NCBI GenBank assembly: GCA_019633425.1
Contig: WSUB01000044.1
Location: forward strand, 186,001-250,000
Source: Tulasnella sp. 424
Lineage: Eukaryota > Basidiomycota > Agaricomycetes > Cantharellales > Tulasnellaceae
DNA: 64,000 bases
Direction: 5' to 3'
Shown: piece by piece, positions 10,716-22,188 of the stretch
Numbering within the stretch: position 1 is the first letter of the stretch
Layout: the number at the start of each line of letters is the position of its first letter
The notes under the pieces: generated by a model
What the model was told of the DNA's origin: nothing
The model's input: only the letters and a program-made list of their open reading frames with translations
Database searches by the model: none
Made by a program: the position numbers and the translations under genes

Positions 10716-11235
10716 ATGAAGGGACCATCCGGACATTCTGTTTCTGAGGTCACGAGAACGCTTCTTAGGAGCATTCACGAAGAGAAAAATAGGGAATTTC
10801 AAGAAGATCGCGAGTGGGTGAGCCCCAACAACAGAATGGCGTCCTTACCAGTCATGGAGTGGCTCGGAGGTATCACCGAAACTCACATTAAACGACCCTT
10901 ATGACTCGACCGAAGTCCTCAAGTGGTTGTCTGAGCGCGTGATAACGGGGAACGAAGTGGAGTGGAGGTGTTCGCGTTTGGAAGAAGTCTCCATATTCAT
11001 TCCGTGCCGACTCGTGAGGCTGACAGATGTTCGAAAGTTTGCTGAAAGCCGGTATGGTGGAAGCAATGGGAATGGCTCGGTGACCGAAGAAAGAAATCTA
11101 ACGATCCACTTGCCATATAACCTGGTGTATCTGCACATTTCGAGACGCAGTGGAGATGCTGACAGGGATATCGACGCCGAAGGGGAGCTCTACGAGCTTC
11201 TAGGCTGCCACGAGGTGACTAGACGACTAGGATGA
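10716..11235 (+). pseudogene. F-box family B pseudogene B3
   Basis: The ATG and most of exon 1 are intact (MKGPSGHSVSEVTRTLLRS). The sequence then jumps from about codon 29 straight to the REW...SPNNRMA block near the C-terminal third of B5, so the intron, F-box and most of the Leu-rich region (over 1 kb) are missing. The junction keeps the frame. One extra A at about 10,880 (GAAACTCAC against GAACTCAC in B5) then shifts the frame to a stop. The last ~100 codons remain recognisable (EVEWRCSRLEEVSIF, RKFAESRYGGSNGNG) in another frame. Confidence 0.8.
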
Positions 11236-11960
11236 CTATTGTTAGTGTTATATTTGTTGGCAGCAACCGCTTGCAGGTAACGAAATCGATGCTCTGAGTT
11301 TGGATGTAGGTTATGGTTCAACGCATGAATATGCCCAGTGGGACAGGAGCGACTCTTTTCAAGTTACGTCCATCGTTGAGGGAGCTGATTCAGTGGAATG
11401 TTATCTGCACGACATTCCTCTATCCGGATCCGGATCCGAGCTGATACCATCCTTCCGCTCTACGTTGAGTTCTGTCCTTGACTGATTGTACTAGCTATTC
11501 ATGTAGTACTACATCCTGTTAGGACATTATATGGACGGAAACTAACAAATTATTGCGTTAATCTGCTGTTTCCAGTCGCCCTTATTTGTATTTCCGCACT
11601 CTGACCACTAGGGTTCAGCTCCTTATATCGAGTTCGAGTCCCTTTGGTTGGCTAGAGATCAAACATTCCTGTGTCAAGAGCCCATATCCTTTCGAATTTG
11701 AGCGAATGATGCATTCGATGCAGGGAGAGGCGGCGAATGGCAATGGAGGGAATGCATGCGCTCAAGAATTGCCATGAGGCCATCACTGTAGGTTTCGCCG
11801 ACCTCATCAAGATTATTACGCGGAGAAGGGGAAGAAAATGACATGTAGAACCACAGCAAACGATATACATGCAATAGATCGGCAAAATACAACGCGCTCT
11901 TCAATCACCGACCGCATTGCCCAACAATGCGAAAATGTCTTCCAGGTCCATCGATCCCAG
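11236..11960. repeat. Conserved 3' spacer of array unit 3
   Basis: This is the same spacer type as 7471-8135 and 21434-22188, with the TTTGGATGTAGGTTATGGTT, GGACGGAAACTAACAAATTA and TTCGAGTCCCTTTGGTTGGC blocks in the same order. Bases 11,904-11,960 also contain the former C-terminal tail of A4, now untranslated. Confidence 0.7.
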
Positions 11961-13815
11961 CTAATCGTCCTCCGACTCATCAGAGTCCAACTCGTCTTGT
12001 GTTTCGGGGTCATCGTCGCTATGGAGTCCCAGGATCAGCTCACATCCGGTGATGTCCTTGAGCTCCTCAACGGCCTCGTAGTCCATGCCGCTCACTCCCG
12101 TTATCTCGAGACACTCCAGCTTATCGGGCCAGTGAATCGTAGTTTCTCCGTCCTGATTTACCGCGCTGCCTTTTGGGCGGCCGCCATATCGCCTCCTGGC
12201 GAATTCGAACACATCCTCACGAGGTGTTGAGAAGCCGCCGAACTCCACTTTGCGAAGACGGGGACAGCGCCATTCCACCTTGTTCCCGTCGCGTACGCGC
12301 TCCGTGAGACACTGGATCAGCTTCGAAACTCCTGTTGAATGCTTAACGGAAAGCTCGGTGATATTAGGAATCCACTCGAAAATAAGACGATGTGGCAGGT
12401 TCTCGGGATCGATGGGGTTGGAGAAGTGGACGGAACCTGCGGTGATGCCAGATGCAGATAACGTTTTAAGGTCTAGATTTCTTTGTAACCAAGTGATATG
12501 GTTCTGCAAGCCCTGGGGTCCGTTGATGCCCCAACAAAGCTTGAAACACGGATCATTCAGGCCACGATCAACCATGAGGTTGACTTCATTCCCCAAGATC
12601 GTGAAGTCGACGGTTTTTGCTTCGTTCAAGGCAAATCGCATGGCGGGAAGTAAGTGTTCCAAGTTGGAATTGGTCTCTGGGAATGGGGTTCGTTCATTGT
12701 ACAGTTTGGGGGCGATGAGAATTGTCCGAAATCTTGGAGTATGGATTGATTGGAGAAGAAGTGAAGTGGCTTGGTGACTTATATCCCGGAGGGTGAGATC
12801 TTTGAGATACGGAAGGACGATACTGGCAATGGTCGAGGGAGCCTGAGCGTCCGTAATGTCGGGGTCGGCCGTAGTAAGATCCAAAAGCTGAAGCCCAGGA
12901 GAGCGTTTGAGAATTGCAAGCAGACGGGAAATGGAAGGGGCTCGGCAGGACTTGAGGACCAGAGCCGATAAGCCCTTCAGCTCTACTGAGGCCCAATCGA
13001 TCAACACCATGTGCAATTTAAGCTCCCTTAGTTGCGACATGGCCCCGCCAAACGGGTTGGCCACGAGACGCCTGCTGTCACTCCTAACCGAGGCCCTTCG
13101 GAGACTTGGTAGATGTGTCTCAACGATCCGGTCGATCCACGGGTCGTGGGACACGCGAATGTCGAGGTGCAATGCCGCCCACTTTTGCGCCAACGGGATG
13201 ACAGCGGAAAGGAACGCAGTTCCATTGACCTCCAGGTCGAGATCTCGGAAGTATCTCCCCGTCACCAAACATCTGATGTTCAAGAGACTCCCTTTCGCCT
13301 TCTGGATGACGGTAGGTAAAAAGGCGGGAGGGCACGTCGATTCCAATACCGCCCAGAGGCTTGGTGTTCCGCTGACCAAACTCCTCCAGACCGAGAAAAC
13401 GGATGCCAAAGTCTTGAGTCGTGCCAGGTGAGTAGGGGTGGATGGTGGGCACAGTGCATCGCTGTCCAATACGGTGTGGAATATCTCGACCACCACCTCC
13501 ACGGGCAATCGGTTGATAGAGAGGAACGCGTTTCTTCGCTTCCTGGCTTGAACGATACGGGGTTTCATGCTGGCTTCTAGAGTCGCCAGAGTAATCTCCA
13601 GAACCTCGATGGCATCTTGCGCTTCTGTTACAGATAGTGGGGTACAAGCTGCTCTACAAGCCAAGTGGTTGGTCGAAGAGCCTCGGGATTTTAATTTCGA
13701 CTGGTTGTGCTTACTGGTCGAGGAGATACTCGTCGCGTAAACCGTTCTCCGAGCAGATACTCTTGAGTAGGGTACCAGTCGCGTCTTTAATCGCAGCCTT
13801 CGATCCCGCTGTCAT
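11961..13815 (-). CDS. F-box-like protein A4, C-terminally shortened by a nonsense codon
   Basis: Exon 1 is 13715-13815, beginning MTAGSKAAIKDATG. The intron is 13654-13714 (61 nt, donor GTAAGC), and exon 2 is 11961-13653, giving 597 aa. The F-box core is LPVEVVVEIFHTVLDSD, followed by the Leu-rich body. The TAG at 11961-11963 corresponds to a TCG codon in A1. Beyond it the frame still spells the conserved tail (GSMDLEDIFALLG) and runs on to a later TGA. The protein therefore lacks the DIF tail seen in A1, A3 and A5. It is paired head-to-head with intact B4, 552 bp away. Confidence 0.8.
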
Positions 13816-14367
13816 GGTGGAGGGTCGAGGGGATTGCAGGTAGTCGTCCAAACACAAGATCTAGGGAGGTCGGCCAGAGCGGTAATGTTCTGGTCCAGAA
13901 CACGGCGGCAATGTGTGAGAAACCGCAGACCATGTGCAAGATGTTTCCAAAGCCGAACACGATGTGATCATTCCCTGCTAAAATGTCATAATCGGCCTAA
14001 TTTCCGCCGCGAAGAGTATATTTTCCGAATTCAAACATGTCCTGGACACGGCGGTCATTTCCCCATACATGCGCCACGTGTTCGGATTCCCGACATTATC
14101 GACCTCCCCTTGTGAAATTTGAAGGACCTCCATCATCTAACAAAGTCAGACTTTGTTCAGGTCTTCGTGCATCACACGGCTGGAGGTTTGAGGATATTCT
14201 AAACCAGTCTAATGATCGATAATTGGGTGCTGCACTGCACCTTTTTATCTGGGCGCCTCTCATTAAGAGCGTTTATAGAAGGGTCTCAGGGCCCCGTGCC
14301 TGGAGCGAGTTTCGCAAACTTGGGAACCACCAACCTTCACCACCGGCCGTCCCAACATCCACCACGC
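13816..14367. promoter_or_regulatory. Divergent spacer between A4 and B4
   Basis: These 552 bp separate two intact divergent genes, so the spacer must carry both promoters. It keeps the conserved blocks of the other 5' spacers, but the small upstream ORF is deleted: GTGCATCACACGGCTGGAGGTTTG joins its two ends and its ATG is GTG. No specific element is identified. Confidence 0.5.
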
Positions 14368-16229
14368 ATGAAGGGACCATCTGGACATTCTGTTGTCGAG
14401 GCCACAAGAACACTCCTTCGGAGCATTCATGAAGAAAATAGAGAAATTCGAGAAGACACCCTCGACCGGTATGCCGGACAGTCGGTCGAAACTCGAACCG
14501 CATGGTCTGATCACCATTCTGTCATGCCAGGCCAGATGTCGGCTCACGCCAGCGCTTTCTAGACGACGCGAATAGCAACTTGGACTCCCTGGAGCTTACT
14601 CTTCAAGCAGTCCGAGACGAGATTGGCTCCCGACTCGTAGCCGCTCGGAGGCACCGAAACAACGTCCTTCCGATCTTCCGTCTCCCACCAAAGCTCCTCT
14701 TGAACATATTCCACGTTACGCTGGAAACTCATCTTACATGTGGGATCACCGAACCACCATATCTGGACCGCCTGAAGGCACTGGCGTCGGTCTGCTCTAC
14801 CTGGTTGGCCCTGGTTCGATCCACTCCAAGTCTGTGGGCAGTCCTGGAGTCGAGCTGCTCCCTCAGCTTCCTCCCAACAGTGATTCGCAACTCCAAGTCC
14901 AGCCTTTTGAACATCCGGTCTGAATGGGAGGCCCGTGAATACTCGTACCGCATGAACGAGGATAAAGAGCATCACCGGAAATTCCTACAAGCCGTTATCG
15001 ACCCGGGTCTGACCGAGCGGTGGTCTTCCGTGTATATAGACCTACCGCCCGATACGGGACTGATCAAGGAGCTGATGGAAACTTCGTCCCCGAACCTGAG
15101 GAGGGTGCACTTCGGTCAAGCGCAGGGGTGGTGGGAGCAAGGTCCAGTGAACCTGCTGGGAGGGAATACAGGCAGACTGGAGGAACTTCGAATTAAAGGA
15201 ATACCGGTCCAGTGGGATACTGTCAAATTGACCGGACTACGGCTCCTCGATCTGCAGTGGGCGGCGCCAACTTCATCGGCCAAATTACTCAACCTTCTGG
15301 CTTCCTCTCCGTCACTGGAGAGCTTGAAGCTAACCGGACTCCCCATCCCCTCAAATTCGGAACAAGGCAGCCTGGACACCATCAGCCTACCGCGACTCAG
15401 AGAACTTATCCTCGTTGATAACGAAGCCGAGAGTGTCATTCCCCTACTTCGATCAATTCGGCCTTCAACACTAGACCGATTCGGGATGATCCACACCCAA
15501 TACGAAAAAGGATACGAAGAGGACTTCGTATCCGCCCTCGACACTCTTGGTCACTTGATCCCCGCCCTGCAATCGACGCTGGTTTTTGCGACTCATTTAG
15601 AGCTTGCCGTCGGTGGAGGGAACATCAAATTCGTCGTGTATCGTGAAACCGAAGTCTGCTTTGAGATCAACTTGGCAAAGACGCAGTCTTCAAAGGTCTT
15701 CAAATGGATATCGGAAGTCGTTGCACCTGACTTCAAAGAGAGGTGGCTCTGGGGTACCCATCTGACGTTTAACCGCGACTGGGGGAGCGACAACAACCGA
15801 ATGGCGTTCTTACCGGTCATGGAGTGGCTCGGAGATATCACTGGACTCACATTAAACGACCCTTATGTCTCGACCGAAGTCCTCAAGTGGTTGTCTGAGC
15901 GCGTGATAACGGAGAACGGAGTGGAGTGGAGGTGTTCGCGTTTGGGAAACCTCTCCATTCTGTGCCCACTCGTGAAGCTTTCCGATATTCGAAAGTTTGC
16001 TGAAAGCCGATATGGTGGAAGCAATGGGAATGGTCCGTTGACCGAAGGAGACCTGACGATCTATTGGCCCGTTAACCTGGAGTGTCTGGACATTTCGGGA
16101 CTCAGTGGCAATGACGACAAGGATGCCGGAAAATTGGAGCTCTACGACCTTCTAGGCTGCCACGAAGTCATTGGCTATAATCGGAGGAGGAGGGCGAGGC
16201 AAGTAGACGACTATGGTTACTATTACTAG
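14368..16229 (+). CDS. F-box-like protein B4 (array family B, intact)
   Basis: Exon 1 is 14368-14468 (101 nt, MKGPSGHSVVEATRTLLRS). The intron is 14469-14530 (62 nt, GTATGC...GCCAG), and exon 2 is 14531-16229, giving 599 aa. After splicing, the frame runs from the leader through ...DDANSN into a helical segment with AARRHRNN, then the F-box core FRLPPKLLLNIFHVTLETH and SLWAVLESSC. The Leu-rich body includes LRLLDLQW and LESLKLTGLP. The end is basic and Tyr-rich (DDYGYYY), unlike the acidic A tails. Exon 1 length and intron phase match the A genes exactly. The role as an SCF substrate adaptor is inferred from the family. Confidence 0.82.
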
Positions 16230-16846
16230 TATTAGGTTTGGTGGCAGTAAGCGCGTGTAGGTAACGATTTTGATGTTCTGAGTTTGGATGTACATATGTC
16301 ACTTGTGGTTCACTGTATAAATAGGCCCAGAGGAGCTCTTTCCAAGTTCCGTCCATAGCTGAGGGAGGTTTGTCTCGGAGTTGATTCAGTGGAATGCTAG
16401 CTGCGCAATATTCCTCTGCAGTGTATATGCACGGATCCAGAGCCGGCCTTCAACGGTTCTACGCTGAGTTCTGTTCCTTGAAGATTACAGTCGCTATTCG
16501 TGTAGTGCTACATTCTGAAGCACGTTATTTGAACGGAAACTAACAAGTAATCCTTCCTTAATCTTTCGTTTCGAGTCCCGCTTATTTAGGTTCTCCGCCC
16601 CCGACTACCAGGGGTTCGGCTCGTTATATCGGGTTCAAGTCCCTTTCGTTGGCTGGTGATCAAACATTCCTGTTTCAAGAGCCCATATTAAATCTATGAT
16701 GCATCCGAGGCGACAACGGCAATCGAGGGAATGTATCAGGTTCACCGACCTCATCAAGACTATTACGCGGAGAAGGTGAAGAGAATAACATGTAAAACGA
16801 CAGCAAACGATAAACAAGCAATACATCGGTAAATATAACGCGCTCT
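16230..16846. repeat. Conserved 3' spacer of array unit 4
   Basis: This runs between the convergent 3' ends of B4 and A5. It is related to the other 3' spacers (GTTTGGATGTACATATG, GAACGGAAACTAACAAGTAA, GGGTTCAAGTCCCTTTCGTT) with small deletions. No gene is seen. Confidence 0.7.
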
Positions 16847-18886
16847 TCAATCGCTGAGCTCCGAGTCACTGCCGAAAATGTCGTGGTACATCGAAGCCTC
16901 GCCACGGAGTCCCAGGATCCGCTCACATCCGGTGATGTCCTTGAGCTCCTCAACGGCTTCGTAGTCCATGTCGCTCACTCCTGTTATGTCGAGACACTCC
17001 AGCGTATCGGGCCAGTGAATCGTAGTTTCTCCGCCCTGGTTTACCGCGTCGCCTTTTGGGCGGTCGCCATATCGCCTCCTGGCGAATTCGAATACATCCT
17101 CACGAGGTGTTGGGAAGCCGCGGAACTCCACTTTGCGAAGGCGTGGACAGCGCCATTCCACCTTGTTCCCATCACATACGCGCTCCGTGAGGTACTGGAT
17201 CAGCTTCGACACTCCGCTTGAATCGCGGACGACAAGCTCGGTGATATTAGGAATCCACTCGAAAATAAGACGATGGGATGCGTCCTCGGGATCGACGCGT
17301 TCGGAGAGGCTGACGGAACCTGCAGTGATGCCAGATGCAGACAACGTTTTAAGGTCTATATTTCTTTGTAACCAAGTGATATGGTCCTGCAAGCCTCGGG
17401 GTCCGGTGGTTGCCCAACAAAGGTTGAAACATGGATCATCCGGGCCACGATTAACCACGAGGCTGACTTCACTCCCCCAGATCGAGAAGTGGGCGGCTTT
17501 TGCTTCGTTCAAGGCACATTTAATGGCGGGAAGCAAGTGTTCCAAGTTGGAATTGATATCCGGGAATGGGGCTCGTTCACCGTACAGTTCGGGGGCGATG
17601 AGAATTGTCCGAAATCTTGGAGTCTGGATTGATCGGAGAAGAAGTGAAGTGGTTTGCTGATTTATATCCAGGAGGGCAAGGTCTTTGAGATGCGGGAGAA
17701 CGATACTGGGAATGGTCGAGGGAGCGTCCGTAATGTCGGGGTCGGCCCTAGTAAGCTCCAAGACTTGAAGCCCAGGAGAGCGCTTGAGAATTGCGAGCAG
17801 ATGGGAAATGGAAGGGGCTTGGCAGGACTTGAGGACTAGAGCCGATAAGCCCTTCAGCTCTACTGAGGCCCAATCGATCAACACCATGTGCAATTTAAGC
17901 TCCCTTAGTTGCGACATGGCCCCGCCAAACGGGTTNNNNNNNNNNNNNNNNNNNNNNNNNNNNNNNNNNNNNNNNNNNNNNNNNNNNNNNNNNNNNNNNN
18001 NNNNNNNNNNNNNNNNNNNNNNNNNNNNNNNNNNCTCTACTGAGGCCCAATCGATCAACACCATGTGCAATTTAAGCTCCCTTAGTTGCGACATGGCCCC
18101 GCCAAACGGGTTCGTCACGAAACGCCTGCTGTAACTCCTAACCGACGCCCTTCGGAGACTTGGTAGATGTGTCTCAACGATCCGGTCGATCGGCGGGTTG
18201 ACGAACTCGGGGGTTTCGAGGTACAATGTCGCCCACTTTTGGGCCAACGGGATGACAGCGGGAAGGAACGCAGGTGCATTGTCATGGTGATCCATGGCGG
18301 CCTCTAGATCGAGATCGTCGAAGTATGTCTCCCTCACCAAGCATCTGATGTTCAAGAGACTCCCTTTTGCCTTCCGGATGGCGGTAGGTAAAAAGGAGGG
18401 AGGGCACGTCGATTCCAATACCGCCCAAAGACTTGGTGTCCCGCTAACCAAACTCCTCCACACCGAAAAGACGGATGCCAACGTCTTGAGTCTTGCCAAG
18501 TGGGTAGGGGTTGTAGGTGGGCATAGTGCATCGCTGTCCAATACAGTGTGGAATATCTCGACCACCACCTCCACGGGCAATCGGTTGATGGAGAGGAACG
18601 CGTTTCTTCGCTTCCTAGCTTGAACGAGCCGGGGCTTCAGGCGGGTTTCTAGAGCCGCTATGGTGGTTTCAAGAACCTCAACGGCATCATGTGCTTCTAT
18701 TACAGATAGCGGGGTACAAGCTGCTCTACAAGCCAAGTGGTGGGTTGAAGAGCCAGGGATTTTACTTTCGACTGGTTGTACTCACGGGTCGAGCAGATAC
18801 TCGTCGCGTACGCCGTTCTCCGGGCAAATACTCTTGGATAGAATACCAACCGCGTCGTTGATCGCAGCCGTCGAATCCGCTTTCAT
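16847..18886 (-). CDS. F-box-like protein A5 (contains an assembly gap)
   Basis: Exon 1 is 18786-18886, intron 18726-18785 is 60 nt, and exon 2 is 16847-18725. As assembled it reads 659 residues, including 33 unknowns. The 99 N and one of two identical 78-bp flanks together make 177 nt (59 codons). Removing them gives about 600 aa, in line with the other A genes, and restores the usual order NPFGGAMSQLRELKLH...VELKGLSALVL without repetition. The F-box core is LPVEVVVEIFHTVLDSD. The tail has YHDIFGSDSELSD. The gene is therefore probably intact. Confidence 0.75.
17858..18112. other. Scaffold gap with duplicated 78-bp flanks
   Basis: Bases 17936-18034 are N (99). The 78 bp before the gap (17858-17935) and the 78 bp after it (18035-18112) are identical. 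This is what results when two overlapping contig ends are scaffolded without merging. Confidence 0.85.
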
Positions 18887-19599
18887 GGTGGAGCGAGGAG
18901 GGGATTGCAGGTGGTCGTAAAATACAAGATCTAGGGAGGTCGGCGAGCGGTAATGTACTGGTCCACAACACGGCGGCAATGTGTGAGAAACCGCAGACCA
19001 TGTTCGGGATGCTTCGAAAGCCGAAACATGATGCGGTCATTCCCTGTTAAAGGTTGGGCTGATAGCCACTGAGAGAACTAAGTACGTATATTTTCCGAAT
19101 TCAAACATGTCCTGGGCACGGGCGGTCATTACCCATACATGCGCCGCGTGTTCGGATTCCGGACACTATCCCCTTGTATTTAAAGGACCTGGCCATCGTC
19201 AAAGTTTGTTCAGGTCTTCATGCATCACACGAGCGCGGCTGTTGTCGCCAGTATGGACCAGCTGTTGTCGAGATTACTAGGGAAAGGCTTTGAAGGTGCA
19301 GCTCAGGAGGGCATCACTCCAATAGGGGCAACATCGAATCGAGTGACCGATACGCGGGAAGCGAGTCAGCAATTAGCGAATATGCTTACTACTACCACTG
19401 GAGGACTGGAGGCTTGAGAATATTCTAAACCAGTCTAACGAATCGATAATTGGGTGCTGCACTGCACCTTTTTTCTGGACGCCTCTCATTAAGAGCGTTT
19501 AAGGAAGGTACCGGGGTCCTGGATCCCGTGCCTAGCGAGTTTCGCCAACTTGGGAACCTCCACCAACCTCCACCACCAGCCGTCCAACATCCACCACGC
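18887..19599. promoter_or_regulatory. Divergent spacer between A5 and B5
   Basis: These 713 bp separate two intact divergent genes. The first ~330 bp are almost the same as 10015-10350. The second half contains the small ORF at 19220-19417 and then the AATCGATAATTGGGTGCTGC block seen before every B start. Confidence 0.5.
19220..19417 (+). other. Conserved 65-aa small ORF upstream of B5
   Basis: This is an open frame from MHHTSAAVVASMDQLLS to TTGGLEA. Residues shared with the copy at 10351 include VVASMDQL, GFEGA, ITP-IGAT and QLANML. It ends 182 bp before the B5 ATG. Its meaning is uncertain (peptide, uORF or relic). Confidence 0.4.
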
Positions 19600-21433
19600 A
19601 TGAAGGGTCCATCTGGACATTCTGTCGTCGAGGCCACGAGAACGCTTCTGAGGAGCACTCATGAAGAAGATATGGAATTTCAGGAAGTGACCCTCACCCG
19701 GTATGCCGGAAAGCCGGTCGGAACTTGAACCACGCATGGACCTGACCCCTTTTTTGTCGCCCTATAGGCCAGATGTCAGCCCACACTGGCGCTTTCTAGA
19801 CGACGCGAATCACAAGTTGGATTCCATGGTGCCTACTCTTAAAGCAATCCGGAGAATCATAGCAGCTCGGAGGCAGCGAAACAACCTCCTCCCGATCTCC
19901 CGTCTCCCACCTGAGCTCCTCGTGAACATATTCCACGTTACACTGGAAACCCATCTTACATGTGGGATCACCAAACCGCCATATTTGAACCGTTTGAAGG
20001 CACTGGCGTCAGTCTCCTCCACCTGGCTGGCCCTCGTTCGATCCACTCCGAGTCTCTGGGCAGTCTTGGAGTCGAGCTGCTCCCTCAGCTTCCTCCCAAT
20101 AGTGATTCGCAACTCCAAATCCAGTCTTTTGAACATCCGGTTGGAATGGGAGGCCCACGGATTCCAGCACCGCACGAACAAGGATAAAGAACATCACCAA
20201 AAATTCTTACAAGCAGTCTTCGTGCCAAGCCTAATCGAGCGGTGGTCTTCCGTCTATATAGACCTACCACCTGATACGGGACCGATCAAACAGTTAATAG
20301 AGAGCTCGTTCCCGAACCTGAGGAGCGTGCACTTTGGTCAGGCGCTGTGGGGTTGGAAGCAAGGTCCAGTGAACCTGCTGGGAGGGGATACAGGGAGACT
20401 GGAGGAATTTCGAATTAAAAGCATACCCGTCCAGTGGGATAATGCCAAATTGACTGGACTACGCCTCCTCGACCTGAAGTGGGAGGCGCCAACTTCATCG
20501 GCCAAATTACTCAGCCTTCTGGCGGCATCTCCGTCCCTGGAAAGCTTAAAGCTAACCGGACTACCCGGGCCGTTCAGCTCTGAACAAGGCAATTTGGAGA
20601 CCATCAACTTGCCGCGACTCCGAGAGCTCGTTCTTTTCGAAAACGCGGCTGGACGTGTCGTTCCTCTCCTTCAGTCGATTAGGCCTTTAAGCCTAGCCAA
20701 ATTTCGGATAACCCACGACACCTACACCAGAGGATACGAGGATGACTTCATATCAGCCCTTGACACCCTTGGTCACCTCGCCCCTGCCCTGCAATCGACA
20801 CTGATTTTGGCGACTAATTTAGAACTTGCCGTCAGTGGGCAGAGCATCAAGTTCATCGCCCATCGTGAAACCGAAATCTATTTCGAGATCAACTTAACAA
20901 AAACGCAGCCATCAAAGGTATTCAAATGGATATCCGAAGTAATTACACCTGACTTCGAAGAGAGTTCGATCCGGAGTACCAAGGTGGCGCTTAATCGCGA
21001 GTGGGGGAGCCCCAATAACAGAATGGCGTTCTTACCAGTCATGGAGTGGCTCGGAGATATCACTGAACTCACATTAAACGATCCTTATGTCTCGACCGAA
21101 GTCCTCAAGTGGTTGTCTGAGCGCGTGACAACGGAGAACGAAGTGGAGTGGAGGTGTTCGCGTTTGGAGAAGCTCACCATTCCGTGCCCACTCGTGAGGC
21201 TTACAGATGTTCGAAACTTTGCTAAAAGCCGATATGGTGGAAGCAATCGGAATGGTTCGGTGATTGAAGAAGGAGACCTAACGATCCATTGGCCCGATAA
21301 CCTGCAGTGTCTGGACATTTCGGGACCCAGTGGCGGTGCTGACTTGGATATCGACGTCGAAGGGGAGCTCTACGAGCTTCTAGGCTGCTACGAAATCACT
21401 GGTTATAATGGGAGGAAGAGGAGAGGCGAGTAG
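19600..21433 (+). CDS. F-box-like protein B5 (intact)
   Basis: Exon 1 is 19600-19700 (101 nt, MKGPSGHSVVEATRTLLRS), the intron is 19701-19767 (67 nt, GTATGC...CTATAG) and exon 2 is 19768-21433, giving 588 aa. Splicing produces ...TRPDVSPHWRFLDDANHK, then AARRQRNN, the F-box core SRLPPELLVNIFHVTLETH, SLWAVLESSC, and a Leu-rich body (LRLLDLKWEAP, LESLKLTGLPG). It ends in a short basic tail (NGRKRRGE). It is very similar to B4. Exon 2 alone is open from 19703, which would hide the true first exon. Confidence 0.82.
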
Positions 21434-22188
21434 ATGACTATGTTGACTATTACTAGTTTAGATTTGTTGGCAGTAAGCACTTGTGGAAACGATATCGATT
21501 TTCTGAGTTTGGATGTAAGTTATGATTTACCACATAAATAGGTTTAGAGGGATAGGAGCAAGTTAAGTCCCTCACTGAGGGAGGGTTTTCTGGCCATTAA
21601 TTCAATGAAATGCCAGCTACGGAACATTCCTCTGCATGGATCCAGCGGCGGCCCGCTACCACCCGAGGGTTCTACGTTGAGTTCTGTCATTGACCAGTTG
21701 TACTCGCTAATCATATGTTGCTACATCCCGTTAGCCCATTATCTGGACGGAAACTAACAAAATAGTGCCCCTTAATCTTCCGTTTCGAGTCGCGGGTATT
21801 TGAGTTCTCCGCACTCGTCCAGCTCGTTATATCGAGTTCGAGTCCCTTTCATTGGCTGTTGATCAAGCATTCATATTTCAAGAGCCCCTATATTATTCCG
21901 AATTCGGCGCGAATGATGTATGCGATGCAGGGAGAGGCGAGGAACGGCCGAAGGGAGCATGCTCAAGAACTGCTTAGAGACCACTGTATTTGATTTCCCG
22001 ATCTCATCTAGATTAGCACAAGGAGAAGACGAAGGAAGTAACATCGAGAGATACAGAATACTGCACACGTAATAGAAACGCAAATAAAAAGCGCCCTTCA
22101 ATCACCCACCTTATTCCCCGGCAAGCGCGAAAATGTCGTACAGGTCCACCGATCCAAGCGAACCGTCCTCCGAGTTATTATATCCTCC
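21434..22188. repeat. Conserved 3' spacer of array unit 5
   Basis: This is the spacer between B5 and A6, of the same type as the other 3' spacers (TTTGGATGTAAGTTATG, GGACGGAAACTAACAAAATAGTGCCCC). The last ~75 bp (22,114-22,188) are the former C-terminal coding end of A6, now beyond its stop. Confidence 0.7.

Noticed and set aside
14580..14582. Start of B4 at 14580
   Set aside because: The codon is TTG, not ATG. The spliced start at 14368 matches B5 and the A genes.
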